DNA of 64,000 nt from VXNE01 sp965205735 (GTDB taxonomy: Bacteria; Pseudomonadota; Gammaproteobacteria; Pseudomonadales; Azotimanducaceae), in NCBI GenBank assembly GCA_965205735.1, contig OZ242179.1, positions 2,666,001-2,730,000 of the forward strand, read 5' to 3'. Positions 8,696-17,240 of this stretch are shown here, piece by piece. The notes beneath the pieces were generated by a model. That model was not told where the DNA came from. It searched no databases and worked only from the letters and a program-made list of their open reading frames with translations. Within the stretch, counting starts at the first letter, position 1, and each line of letters starts with the position of its first letter. The position numbers were made by a program, and so were the translations under genes.

Positions 8696-9924
8696 CGGGA
8701 ACAGCCGCCACAACCACCGTTCGCGAGTGGGATCACCTGCGGATAGGTGGGAGGGGGTTAGGCGAAGAGGCCGCAAGCCGCCTTTTCACATTGGCCGAGC
8801 GAGAGACAGGGCGCCTGCGCGTACCCCAGCCGGTACTCATGCGGACGGCCCGGCCGAGCTTGCGTGCCGGGCAGGTGGTGGGGGTCCTGTCCGTCCCAGG
8901 GGCGTGCCTCGAGATTCTGCCCAAAATCGGTGATGCAGAAGATGGAGCAGTGCGGCGGGCGCTTACGCGCATGCTGGCCGTGGCCTGGAGTCTTCCCGTA
9001 GCGGACAGCGAGCCTGCGATGCTGCTGGCCCAACGCGACAACCTGTTGGAAGTCCTCATTCGATTGTTTGCGGATCGTTTGCTTTCCGCAGCTCGGCGTG
9101 GACTACCGCACCGATACCTCGTCAGGGAAGAAGATCTCCCGCTTTTGCGCGGCAAGCTTGACATACATCGCCAGCTCATGCGGCACGCGGTACGACCCGA
9201 TCGGCTGGCGTGTCGTTTCGATGAGCTATCGGTGGATACGCCATTGAACCGCGTGCTCAAGGCGGTTGTGGCGCGCCTAGCATCGGAGACACGCTCTGCT
9301 TCGAGTGGAAGAAAGCTCATTGAGTTAGCTGCTAGATTCGAGTTCGTCGGCAACAGTACGGAGCCGATCCGGGAACGCGTACGTTTGGATCGCACCAATA
9401 CCGCATTTCATCACCTCTACAAACTGGCGCGCATGTTCCTGTCCGGGGATTGGCAGAGCACAACGAGTGGTGGAAGCAAGGGCTTTGCCCTGCTGTTCGC
9501 GATGAACGATCTTTTTGAGGCGTTTGTGGGCCGGAGCATGAAAGCAGCGCTCGCTCCGGTTGCCGTGGATCTTCAGCATACTGGCCACTACGCGCTTCAA
9601 GGCGAAGGCCACGGCTTATTCGGCGTAAAGCCCGATATTGTTGTGGATGAGAAAATCGTCATCGACACTAAGTGGAAGATGCTCAACCCGTTCGAATCCT
9701 CGCTCAATGTGAGTCAACCCGACATCTACCAGATGCTTGCTTACCAGCGCGCTTACAAGGCGAGGCGTCTCATCCTTCTCTATCCTTGGCAGAAGGGACT
9801 TGGGACGCCCGGAGTGTGTCGGCGCTGGCGGGTCGATGGCTCATCGACACCGTTCGACATTGCGACGGTTGACATCGCCAAGCCGGATCGGATCGCGCAG
9901 ACGCTTCGTGAGATTGTCGGGTAG
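8692..9924 (+). CDS. mcrC: McrC-type nuclease subunit of a 5-methylcytosine restriction system
   Basis: 410 residues from GTG 8692; the start overlaps the mcrB stop in a GTGA arrangement, pointing to translational coupling. Homology begins immediately (REWDHLRIGG), so later ATG codons would truncate the domain. The C-terminal PD-(D/E)xK nuclease core is visible as GVKPDIVVDEKIVIDTKWK near residues 310-329, with the usual Asp and the Asp-x-Lys pair, followed by DIYQMLAYQRAYKARRLILLYP. McrC cuts DNA after being driven by the McrB GTPase, protecting against phage DNA with modified cytosines. The gene looks intact. Confidence 0.88.
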   Translation: MTGTAATTTVREWDHLRIGGRGLGEEAASRLFTLAERETGRLRVPQPVLMRTARPSLRAGQVVGVLSVPGACLEILPKIGDAEDGAVRRALTRMLAVAWSLPVADSEPAMLLAQRDNLLEVLIRLFADRLLSAARRGLPHRYLVREEDLPLLRGKLDIHRQLMRHAVRPDRLACRFDELSVDTPLNRVLKAVVARLASETRSASSGRKLIELAARFEFVGNSTEPIRERVRLDRTNTAFHHLYKLARMFLSGDWQSTTSGGSKGFALLFAMNDLFEAFVGRSMKAALAPVAVDLQHTGHYALQGEGHGLFGVKPDIVVDEKIVIDTKWKMLNPFESSLNVSQPDIYQMLAYQRAYKARRLILLYPWQKGLGTPGVCRRWRVDGSSTPFDIATVDIAKPDRIAQTLREIVG

Positions 9925-10037
9925 GGCGCGCGTTGCCAGCACGAATCGGGCTGCCAAATTGGCGGAATCCACAGCTTGCCTATCGATTTTCGGCTAAACC
10001 CCGATCCCGATAAAGGCGCAGCGTCGCCCCTCGAAGC

Positions 10038-11023
10038 TCACGACTCGTTCGGCCGGTAGCCTTCCCCGAACTCCTTCGCATAGGCAGAGATGTACTTATC
10101 GGCGTGCGCGACTTTGGCTTTTTCTTCATCCCAGTTCGAGTATCCGGCCTTGATGCCTTGCTGGGTCAGTATTGCGAACCGTGGCCCGTGACGGTCGAGC
10201 ACTTCCTGCGGGATCTTGCCGGTGTAGTCCTCTCCCGTACGGATGAACGGCCGTGTCATGAAACACGTCACGCTGACGCGCAGTCCCGGTGCGGTACGGT
10301 TGTATGCGCCGTGCCAGAGGCAGGGATGATGGACGAGCAGTGACCCGGCCTTGCCTTCGAGCGGAATCGCATCCGGGTTGCCGGGATCGCCAGGTTTGGC
10401 CGGGATGATCTTTTCTTCCCCAAGCGGCTGGCGTAGCAGCTTGTGGCTGCCGGGCACGACCGCCGTCGAGCCGTGCTCGCGATCGAAATCGGTCAACCAG
10501 AAAGTGCTCTGGCACCCCATGCACTGCGACGGGAAGGGTGACGGCAGCGGGTTGTCGGCATGCAACGCGAGCATGGCCTTATTCGGCCCCTTTATCCAAC
10601 AGCCAATGCCGGACATCACAGCGTTGTAGCCAAGCAGGTACGTCACCAACGCGAGCCGAACCCGGTTCATCAGCACCTGTTCGAACACCTCGTCCTCGAG
10701 CAAGAGCGAATGAAACACGTCGCCAAGCGGCCCACCCGGGCGATACCGGTGCCCGGTGTAACGGTACTCCGCTTCCGTCCGCTGCAGATCGGCGTGTGTG
10801 TATCCCGTCTCGAGATCCGGCCGCACGCCGTTGCGCCGCTCGGCGACATCCAGACACACCTCGAGCAACCGCTCGATGAAGCCATCCGGGCTCGCGATTC
10901 GGGCGGGACTATCGTGTAGCCGTAGGCGTCGAGATCCGCCACGTTTTGCTGCAAGCCAAGCTCGCAGATTTCGTCCCAGGCGGGCTCAAGACCGAAGTCG
11001 TACTTGAAAGCTGCTTCTGCCAT
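10038..11023 (-). pseudogene. Phytanoyl-CoA dioxygenase (PhyH) family protein, frameshifted
   Basis: Two reverse frames join into one protein of about 328 residues. ATG 11023 starts MAEAAFKYDFGLEPAW and runs through GYTIVPPES. Near 10880-10890 the homologous reading moves to the frame PDGFIERLLEVCLDVAER, which continues to the stop at 10038. The Fe(II)/2-oxoglutarate dioxygenase core lies in the second part: TFWLTDFDREHGST carries the HxD-type iron site, VVPGSHKL follows, and HHPCLWHGAYNRT holds the distal His. One missing base explains the break. PhyH relatives hydroxylate lipids or small molecules. The gene is divergent from the Gfo/Idh gene at 11202 with about 180 bp between, so both may form one catabolic unit. 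Confidence 0.75.
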
Positions 11024-11201
11024 GGTTCTTTCCTCCCCTTCTATGGCATTCATTCTACCCCTGCTCGCGAAAGCTCGCGATCACCCCCCGGGATCGAGGC
11101 CCTGGCGGCCGCAACTTGCATCGAGACCGATCCCCGCATCAAATAGATTGCGATGCGCAAACGCGCTTTGACCGAATAGAACAACGTGGAGCAAGGGGAA
11201 T

Positions 11202-12292
11202 ATGTCTAAAGCACTAAAGGTCGGCATGGTCGGCGCCGGGGGTATCGCGAGAGCACACATGACCCCCTATCTTGAGCATCCCGACCGGGTGCACCTCGTC
11301 GCGATTTGCGACATGGTCGAGCCTCTCGCGCAGGCGTATGCGAAAGACGCGGGCGTCGATACCGTCTACACGGACCTCGATGAAATGTTGCGCAATGCCG
11401 ACATCGATGCGGTGGATATCTGCACCGGCCACGCGCAACACGCGCCAAACGCTATTGCCGCAGCGCAAGCCGGCAAACATGTGCTCGTCGAGAAGGCGAT
11501 GTCGAACACGCTGCAGGGCTGCCGGGACATGGTGGAAGCTGCCGACAAGGCGGGAGTGACGCTGATGGTCTGCCAGCAATTGCGTTATTCGGCTGACGCC
11601 ACCGCGGTGAAGAAGCTGGTCGACGATGGGAAACTCGGCGAGATCCAGGGGGTCCGAAACCACATCATCATGCAGGGGCCCCAGAAATCATGGATGAACG
11701 ATGGAAGCCTCGGTGGTGGCGTCCTCCTGCTCAACTCCATCCATCACATTGATCTGCTGCGCTACTACGTCGGAAACGTCAAACGGGTGACGGCGTTTTG
11801 CAAGGCTTTTCAACCCCAAATGGTCAACGGCAGCGAAGATATGGTCACCGCGACCCTCGAATTCGAGAATGGGGCGATTGGAGACATCTTCGCGAGCTGG
11901 ACGAGCTATCTCACCCCCGAGCACGCGTCATACCTGCTGTTGGGCACAAACGGGACCATCCACTCCGCGCCAACATACATGGGCGACGGCCCCCGAAGCC
12001 CGTTTGCGCACTTCGGGACAATGATGTATGCGCTCAAAGAGGAACTCGACCCAGCAAGGAAAGCGATCGGCGAAGGCGGGTCCGTCCGTCGTTCGAGCCG
12101 ATTGACACGAGCGGAAGCAATATGCCGAGCTTTGACTATTTCGTTAACGAGGTTCTGCATTTCGAGGAATGCTGCAGGACTGGCAGAGAACCCATCACCA
12201 GCGGTCGGGACAACATCGAGTCGATGAAAGTGGTCTTCGGCATGTTCGAATCGTCCCGAACGGGCAAGGCTGTGGATCTGGCCGACCTGTAA
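11202..12292 (+). pseudogene. Gfo/Idh/MocA family oxidoreductase, frameshifted near the 3' end
   Basis: An NAD(P)-binding Rossmann start is clear: LKVGMVGAGGIARAHM, then IDAVDICTGHAQHAPNAIAA and KHVLVEKAMSNT, where the EKAM segment holds the usual catalytic-region Lys. GGVLLLNSIHHIDLLRYYVG follows. At about 12085-12095 the frame breaks: frame one continues into a spurious tail ending at 12227, whereas the frame offset by one reads SFEPIDTSGSNMPSFDYFVNEV and DNIESMKVVFGMFESSRTGK, a normal family C-terminus ending at 12292. A single-base change restores one protein of about 363 residues. The family oxidises sugars, inositols or related alcohols. Start ATG 11202 has AAGGGG upstream. Confidence 0.78.
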
Positions 12293-12296
12293 CAGG

Positions 12297-12872
12297 TTGG
12301 TCAAGACCCGCATACACCAGGGCGATTTCGTCCCACCCGTTGTGGCGCTGGAACGCTATCTGCGCGACGGCGGCACGACCATCATCCAAGCCGCTTTCGA
12401 ACACTCCTACTTCGCCCACCCAGACCGGGTTCGAGGGAACACGCCCCTGTACCCTGACCGGGCCCGCCTAAGCCGCAAGCACTATCCGAAGCTCGACAGG
12501 GGCGCCCGCGCCACCTGGCAAGGGCGAGAGGTCAAGCTCGGCGACAACTCCAAGGCCCAGCAGGCCTGGGCCAGATATTCCGGACGCCCTATCCAACGCG
12601 CTTCGGGCTACGGCGTCCGCCACGTCTGGGGGCATCCCTGGAATCCGGAGGCCTTCACGGCGGGATGGAATCTCTGCTACATGCCCTTCTGGGCGGGCAT
12701 GCTGACAGAACGCCAACACCCGCACCGGGAACTGGAACGGGCCATTCGGCAGGCAGCATGGGAACTCTACTTTCGTGACGACCCGGTGTGCACGCCGCCC
12801 GACTTTGTCACCGATCCCGGCCTTGATCTGGTTTCGATCCTCCGCAGGCAGCCCCTACTAATCCTGGCCTGA
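12297..12872 (+). CDS. Hypothetical protein with conserved-looking C-terminal region
   Basis: 191 residues, opening with TTG 12297 only four bases after the Gfo/Idh stop. The protein is rich in Trp, Tyr, His and Arg; the C-terminal half (GYGVRHVWGHPWNPEAF, then NLCYMPFWAGMLTERQHPH) looks like a folded, conserved domain rather than a chance frame. I do not recognise the family. No membrane segment or signal is present. The first residues look incomplete, and a 5'-truncated gene is possible. It is convergent with, and overlaps by 15 bp, the metallo-beta-lactamase gene. No function is proposed. Confidence 0.5.
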   Translation: MVKTRIHQGDFVPPVVALERYLRDGGTTIIQAAFEHSYFAHPDRVRGNTPLYPDRARLSRKHYPKLDRGARATWQGREVKLGDNSKAQQAWARYSGRPIQRASGYGVRHVWGHPWNPEAFTAGWNLCYMPFWAGMLTERQHPHRELERAIRQAAWELYFRDDPVCTPPDFVTDPGLDLVSILRRQPLLILA

Positions 12873-13700
12873 GGAACTCTCGGGACCCGCCGGACCCCGA
12901 TCGAGCCGCACGATCTCACCCTGGAAGGTCGCATCCGGGCAGGGAAAGCGCTCGATGACCAGCGGGTCGTGACCCGGGATGATCAGCTCTTCGGCATCCG
13001 CCAACCGGCGCAGCTTTCCGTACCCTTCGATCATGGCGCCGACGTCGTAGACGATCGGAAACGGATTCTCTTCGATCATGTTGGCATAGAAATGCGCGGC
13101 GTCCGACGCCAGCACCAACCATCCGCGTTCGGTCCAGACGCGCACGGCTTGATGTCCATCCGTGTGTCCGCCGATGTGATGGACGCTGATGCCGGGTGCG
13201 AGCTCTCGCGCACCGTCAACGAACACCACGCGGTCGTCATAGACGGCTCGAACGAAATCGCAGACGTACTCGACGTCGAAGACCTGGCGCATGCGCTGAT
13301 GGCCCATATGCCGGCCGGTGGCGAACGCCATTTCGCGATCCTGCAGGTATAGCTTTGCGTTCGGAAACGCAGAGAGGTCACCAGCGTGGTCGTAGTGCAA
13401 GTGGGTCACGATGACATCCTGGACCTCGTTCGCGTCGATCCCGAGCATCTGCAGTCCTTCGGACGGCAGGCGCATGATCGACCGTCCCCGGCGCTCGGCG
13501 CCGATGTGGTCGAAGCCGAGATCCACGACGAAAGTCCTTCCGTTCCCGACGATCGCCCATACGAAAAAGTCGAGTGGCATCGGGCCGTCATGGACGTCGC
13601 CGAAAATGAAATTGTCCCTGGCGGGCCGGTCAAGGTGCGCGTAGCGGATCGCGTAGACCTCGTATGGCTCAGTAGGCATCCGATCAGGCATGACTGTCAC
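12858..13700 (-). CDS. MBL-fold metallohydrolase, N-acyl homoserine lactonase-like
   Basis: 280 residues. The zinc motif HLHYDHAGD lies near residue 98 and is followed by a second His (IGGHTDGHQ), the bridging Asp in LVLASDAAHFY, and the last His in LIIPGHDP, the complete metal set of the metallo-beta-lactamase fold. Overall length and the arrangement FVVDLGFD before the HxHxDH motif resemble AHL lactonases and related quorum-quenching or lactone hydrolases. The natural substrate cannot be fixed from sequence. The NUDIX gene lies upstream on the same strand with a 40-bp gap, so the two may be co-transcribed. Confidence 0.82.
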   Translation of the reverse strand: MTVMPDRMPTEPYEVYAIRYAHLDRPARDNFIFGDVHDGPMPLDFFVWAIVGNGRTFVVDLGFDHIGAERRGRSIMRLPSEGLQMLGIDANEVQDVIVTHLHYDHAGDLSAFPNAKLYLQDREMAFATGRHMGHQRMRQVFDVEYVCDFVRAVYDDRVVFVDGARELAPGISVHHIGGHTDGHQAVRVWTERGWLVLASDAAHFYANMIEENPFPIVYDVGAMIEGYGKLRRLADAEELIIPGHDPLVIERFPCPDATFQGEIVRLDRGPAGPESSSGQD

Positions 13701-13740
13701 CTCGTGTTGGATTGCGGGCTAGTTCCAGCCCGGGGCCGGC

Positions 13741-14532
13741 TCACCAATCCAGGTCCGCCGGCATGAAGAATTCGTGCAGGTGGGGATCGCGGTGCCCGTC
13801 CATCACAGTGGGGGCCACACCTGTGTCGGTCAGCGCCGCCCGCACGATCTCCTTGTTGAAAAGGCTCACCCCCTCGGCATCGAGGTATTCCTGCAGCGGC
13901 ATCCACAGGCATTGGGCGATTTCCTCTTCCTGCTTGACGATGGTCTCGCTGAGCGGACGCAAGCGGCAGACAAAGTAGATATCCGACTTGCCGTAGCGGT
14001 ACCCGGTCCAGTGGCGAAAGCACACCACGCGCTCAAATTCGGTCTCGATCCCGGTCTCCTCGTACACTTCGCGAATTGCCGCCGACGTCAAGTGCTCGCC
14101 TTCCTGCAGAGCTCCGCCCGGCAATTTAAAAAACGGCGGGCGGTTATCGGAGCCAAAGTAACGCTCGCTGACCACCAACAGCTCCTGGCGTTCGTTGATT
14201 ACCACGCCGCCGGCCCCGATATAGTGGGTGGAATAGCTCGGAATGAACGCCCCTTCCTCCAACTGATGCGTGAGCATGAGATAACCCTGGCCGCTGTGGT
14301 GGAAGCTGAAGCCTTGCTCCACAGCTCTGGGGATGAGCGCCGATTTGGCGATGGGTATTTCCAGCCAGACAACGTGAAAATCTTCCTCTTTCCAGGCGGC
14401 CAAAGAGTGGCGCAACTGTTCGGCGAAGGATTCCGGGTCGTCCTTCAGGGCTTCGGGCCGGGGCAGGACCCCGCCAAAACGATTGGTTGTCGAATCAATG
14501 GCTCGCACGAGTTCCTTATCTACAGGGTCCAT
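13741..14532 (-). CDS. NUDIX hydrolase (NUDT6-like domain layout)
   Basis: 263 residues. A complete Nudix box is seen near residues 138-160: GGALQEGEHLTSAAIREVYE with ETGI directly after, matching the Gx5Ex7REUxEExGU pattern. An N-terminal domain of about 100 residues (FAEQLRHSLAAWKEEDFHVV, then IPRAVEQGFSFHHS) resembles the N-terminal extension of NUDT6-type proteins. Nudix enzymes hydrolyse nucleoside diphosphate derivatives; the substrate here is unknown. It is upstream of the MBL-fold gene on the same strand and divergent from abiEi. Confidence 0.85.
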   Translation of the reverse strand: MDPVDKELVRAIDSTTNRFGGVLPRPEALKDDPESFAEQLRHSLAAWKEEDFHVVWLEIPIAKSALIPRAVEQGFSFHHSGQGYLMLTHQLEEGAFIPSYSTHYIGAGGVVINERQELLVVSERYFGSDNRPPFFKLPGGALQEGEHLTSAAIREVYEETGIETEFERVVCFRHWTGYRYGKSDIYFVCRLRPLSETIVKQEEEIAQCLWMPLQEYLDAEGVSLFNKEIVRAALTDTGVAPTVMDGHRDPHLHEFFMPADLDW

Positions 14533-14871
14533 CCGATCTCACACTGCATCCTAGCTGAGAACTGCGATGCGCCAAAGCAGTGGCCTGCGGGACGGAGTGG
14601 TTCGGATGGCTGCCGCGCTACGGGCGATAGTACATTTAGACCCTTGGCGTCTGGCGCCGGCCACCATCGGACCGATCCGCTTTTGTCCAGGGTCCCAGCG
14701 CCAAGTGAGCGTTTTGGACGACCGTCCGAAGATGAGTAGCGGCGCCACTTATTTTTCGCACGAAACAAAGCATTTTAATTTGTTTTGTGAAATTAATATG
14801 TTGACCCTTTGCTATCTCCGTGCAATTCTTTTCCCGAAACAAAGGTTTTCACTAAGTTTCGTGCAGTAAAT
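14533..14871. promoter_or_regulatory. Intergenic region with abiE promoter and two inverted repeats
   Basis: 339 bp without a gene, AT-rich in its right half. An imperfect 11-bp inverted repeat, CACGAAACAAA / TTTGTTTTGTG, spans 14759-14789 with a 9-base spacer. A second, looser one built on CGAAAC / GTTTCG spans 14834-14862 and ends ten bases before the abiEi start. A possible -35 hexamer TTGACC lies at 14801 between them. Both repeats share the half-site CGAAACAAAG. AbiEi antitoxins are known to repress their own operon by binding two inverted repeats upstream, which fits this layout. The left 220 bp show nothing else. Confidence 0.55.
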
Positions 14872-15744
14872 ATGCCTGAATTTGCCATAAGGTCGCTATC
14901 CCCTCAGGAAAGCCGCGTCGTGCTGGCTCTCGCGGAGCGCAATGAGCGCGAAGTGGCGCGTCAGGAGATTATTGGAGTCTTGGATACCAGTCCCGAAGCA
15001 GCCGACCATGTCATCCGTTCGCTACGAAAAAAAGGCTGGCTGGAGCGTGCGAGCTGGGGCAAATACCTCCTCATTCCGCCCGAATACGGGCCTGAAGCGC
15101 TGGGTGAAAGCAACGTATTGGCGCTCGCCAGCCTAATCACAGCGCCGTATTACATCGGCTACGGTACCGCGGCTACGCACTATGGCATGACGACCCAGCA
15201 CCGCAATGTCGTCTGGTTGGTTACCCCGCAGCACCTACGTGGTCGGCGGGTTTTGAATGCTGAGATCAACATCGTCAATCCGAGTTCCAAGAAGTTCTTT
15301 GGCTTTGCCGCCGTCAATGTTCTGGGATTCGAGGTGCAGATGTCTGATCGTGAAAAGACCGCGATTGACTGCGTTGACAGACCAGATCTGTCAGGCGGCG
15401 TCAGCGAGGCCGCCTATGTCCTGGCAAGAGCATGCCAGAAGATGGACTGGGAAAGAGCCATAGACTATCTGTTGCGCATGGACTCCGTCGCGCTCATGAG
15501 AAAGTTTGGCTGGCTAGTCGATCGCATAGACGGGGACATCCCTGAGCACCTTAGAACACGTCTGCTCGATGAGGCTAGGACGCGACGTAGCGTTGCGATT
15601 CTTGGACCGAAAGAGCCGACCAAAGAAGTGATCGGCTATCAAAGCGAGTGGAAGGTGCGCGCCAATGTTTCCGAAAGCGATCTTGCCGAGAGTGATGATC
15701 TGGCAAGGCGCCACACGATCAAAAGGGGGCCGAGGGGATGCTGA
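14872..15744 (+). CDS. abiEi: AbiEi-family type IV antitoxin / transcriptional regulator
   Basis: 290 residues from ATG 14872. An N-terminal winged-helix region (ESRVVLALAERNEREVARQE, then VIRSLRKKGWLERASWGKYL) is followed by the AbiEi core: GYGTAATHYGMTTQHRN, NVLGFEVQMSDREKTAIDCV and ARRTRRSVAILGPKE-like C-terminal elements. In AbiE systems this protein represses the operon and counteracts the AbiEii nucleotidyltransferase toxin, giving abortive phage infection. Here it appears complete, but its toxin gene, which overlaps its stop by 7 bp, is cut after a few dozen codons. The antitoxin may therefore persist as an orphan regulator. Confidence 0.85.
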   Translation: MPEFAIRSLSPQESRVVLALAERNEREVARQEIIGVLDTSPEAADHVIRSLRKKGWLERASWGKYLLIPPEYGPEALGESNVLALASLITAPYYIGYGTAATHYGMTTQHRNVVWLVTPQHLRGRRVLNAEINIVNPSSKKFFGFAAVNVLGFEVQMSDREKTAIDCVDRPDLSGGVSEAAYVLARACQKMDWERAIDYLLRMDSVALMRKFGWLVDRIDGDIPEHLRTRLLDEARTRRSVAILGPKEPTKEVIGYQSEWKVRANVSESDLAESDDLARRHTIKRGPRGC

Positions 15745-15911
15745 CGCAACCACAGGTCCAGCGATACTCAGCACAATCCGGCCTGCGCGACATCATGATC
15801 GCTGAAAAGGAAATCATCCTGACCTACGTTCTCCAACTGTTCTCAGAAAGACGCAGCAAGCGGCCCGCGCGGATTTTTGCTCGGGCTTCCCGGCAAGGAC
15901 GGCGGGGATGA
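15738..15911 (+). pseudogene. abiEii: AbiEii toxin, N-terminal remnant only
   Basis: Reading from ATG 15738, inside the end of abiEi, gives MLTQPQVQRYSAQSGLRDIM followed by IAEKEIILTYVLQLFSER, the standard N-terminus of AbiEii/AbiGii nucleotidyltransferase toxins. Homology stops near 15850, exactly where the family would next show its LAFKGGT nucleotidyltransferase core. The remaining codons to the stop at 15909-15911 are out-of-frame phage portal sequence. The catalytic GS motif and the metal-binding Asp pair are therefore absent and the toxin cannot be functional. Joining of a phage-derived fragment explains the break. Confidence 0.75.
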
Positions 15912-16373
15912 GACGCTGGAATCGTTCAGGGCCGACATTCGCGGCTTGAAGGGCTCCCTTGCGCTGATCGAATCCCGACAGACCGCCGCCCAAGACGTTG
16001 GCACCAAAACACGCGGCGCGAGTGGGCTCCGGATCCCATCGGGGCGCACCCGCCCGAGAGCCTGATTCGGCAAATGTCTACGGCCACGATCAAAGTGCTC
16101 GCGGCTTGCGGCGTTCCTCCGGAGCTTGTCTCTGGCGGCGACGGCACCAGCTTGCGCGAGAGCTACCGCCGACTGCTGCACTCGACCATCGCGCCGCTGG
16201 CCCGCATTCTCGAATCCGAATTGAGAGCCAAGACGTGCCCTGGGATCTCCCTCGATTCTCTGTTCGCGGCGGACTTGAGCGGGCGAGCACGCGCGTTCCA
16301 GTCGATGGTGGGCGGCGGCATGGACGTGGCGAAGGCGGCTGCGCTGGCCGGACTCATGCAGGCCGAGGATTGA
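15853..16373 (+). pseudogene. Phage portal protein C-terminal fragment, frameshifted
   Basis: Two frames reconstruct the C-terminal part of a tailed-phage portal protein. The first gives LLGLPGKDGGDETLESFRAD followed by IRGLKGSLALIES and ends at 16065. The second takes over near 16015-16035 as REWAPDPIGAHPPESLIRQM and runs through VLAACGVPPELVSGGDGTS, then HSTIAPLARILESELRAK, and FQSMVGGGMDVAKAAALAGL. These are typical of portals in Mu-like or transposable-phage relatives. The N-terminal half is missing: the fragment starts at the AbiEii junction. No terminase or capsid gene is present nearby, so this is a prophage relic. Confidence 0.7.
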
Positions 16374-16374
16374 T

Positions 16375-16851
16375 ATGGCAGGAGTGAGGGTACAGGGAGC
16401 GCAGCGGTGGTCCAAGGAACAGGACGAACTGATCCGACCATGCCGCGCACGGCGGCCGAGGTCGCCCAGATGGCGCGCAAACTTGGGCGTACCCGACAGG
16501 CTGTGCAGAATCGAGTCCGGCGCTTCCGGGGGCGCGTGGCGACCCCGCTGGCCGCGCGAGGAAGGTCAGACGCTGCTGGCGATCAAGCTCACGCCGTACA
16601 CGGAGCGATACGCGGGCGAGAGCACCCTCGCAGAAGTCGCCGCTCGGCTGGGGGTGACGGAGATCGCGGCAAAGAGTCGCTACGACCGACTGAGACGGAA
16701 GGCCGGACACCAAGGCAGCCAGTGGACGGACGACGGCCTATGGACCGAGCCCTTCAAACGGTTTTTTGTCAAGTTCAGCCCGCGTGTCGACGAACCCGCG
16801 CCGACGCAGCTTGTACGCCCGCGTCCTGACGGCTTGGGGAGTTCGACCTAA
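16375..16851 (+). pseudogene. Helix-turn-helix / SANT-like DNA-binding protein with two compensating frameshifts
   Basis: One frame gives MAGVRVQGAQRWSKEQDELI from ATG 16375. Between about 16435 and 16550 a coherent reading exists only in another frame: MPRTAAEVAQMARKLGRTRQ followed by AVQNRVRRFRGR. The first frame then resumes with EEGQTLLAIKLTPYTERYAG and LAEVAARLGVTEIAAKSRYD. Spliced, they make a protein of about 158 residues with two helix-turn-helix-like segments, each ending in an AxxxRxxR-type recognition helix. It follows the portal fragment directly and is probably of phage or island origin. Its exact family is not recognised. Confidence 0.5.
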
Positions 16852-16937
16852 ACGATCCGGTGATATATGGTGTGAAAACGGTCGCTAGTGACCGTATCTC
16901 CGGTCTCCGTCACACCACCAGGCAGGTGTCGCGGGCG

Positions 16938-17219
16938 CTAGGCGATTGGCGAGCGTCGTTTAGCTCCGTCTGCTTCTGGTGCCCCACTTCGCCGTTTTCT
17001 TTTCCTTCTGGGGGTCTTGTAGGCGCCCTTAGGCAATCCTGCCTGCTTTAGGATGCTCTCCGCAGTAGGGCGCTTCTTTAGGTTGGAAGGCACGCTGATC
17101 GCGGCGCCATCAGGATCATCCTGACGACGCCAGATCTCATGACTACCCTTGCCTTGGTGGTGGAGGAACCAACCTTCTTCTTTGAGGACTTGCGTCACCT
17201 GCCCATAGAGGTTGGCCAT
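16938..17219 (-). CDS. hicA: HicA-family mRNA interferase toxin
   Basis: 93 residues. A double-stranded-RNA-binding-like HicA core is visible: VTQVLKEEGWFLHHQGKGSH, with the presumed catalytic His in GKGSHEIW, then ISVPSNLKKRPTAESILKQA. HicA cleaves mRNA independently of the ribosome. A Lys/Arg-rich tail (PRRKRKRRSG) extends the protein beyond the usual 60-80 residues. The presumed antitoxin, a DUF1902 protein, is encoded upstream on the same strand, but a MITE-like element separates the two genes by 184 bp, instead of the usual tight spacing. Confidence 0.75.
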   Translation of the reverse strand: MANLYGQVTQVLKEEGWFLHHQGKGSHEIWRRQDDPDGAAISVPSNLKKRPTAESILKQAGLPKGAYKTPRRKRKRRSGAPEADGAKRRSPIA

Positions 17220-17240
17220 ACGAAGGAGCTAGCTCCCCGC

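Noticed and set aside
15853..16373. Active prophage
   Set aside because: Only half of one portal gene, frameshifted, without capsid, terminase, lysis or integrase genes.
16860..16937. Attachment site candidate with the hairpin ACGGTCGCTAGTGACCGT
   Set aside because: No matching second copy near tRNA-Asn or elsewhere was found by eye.
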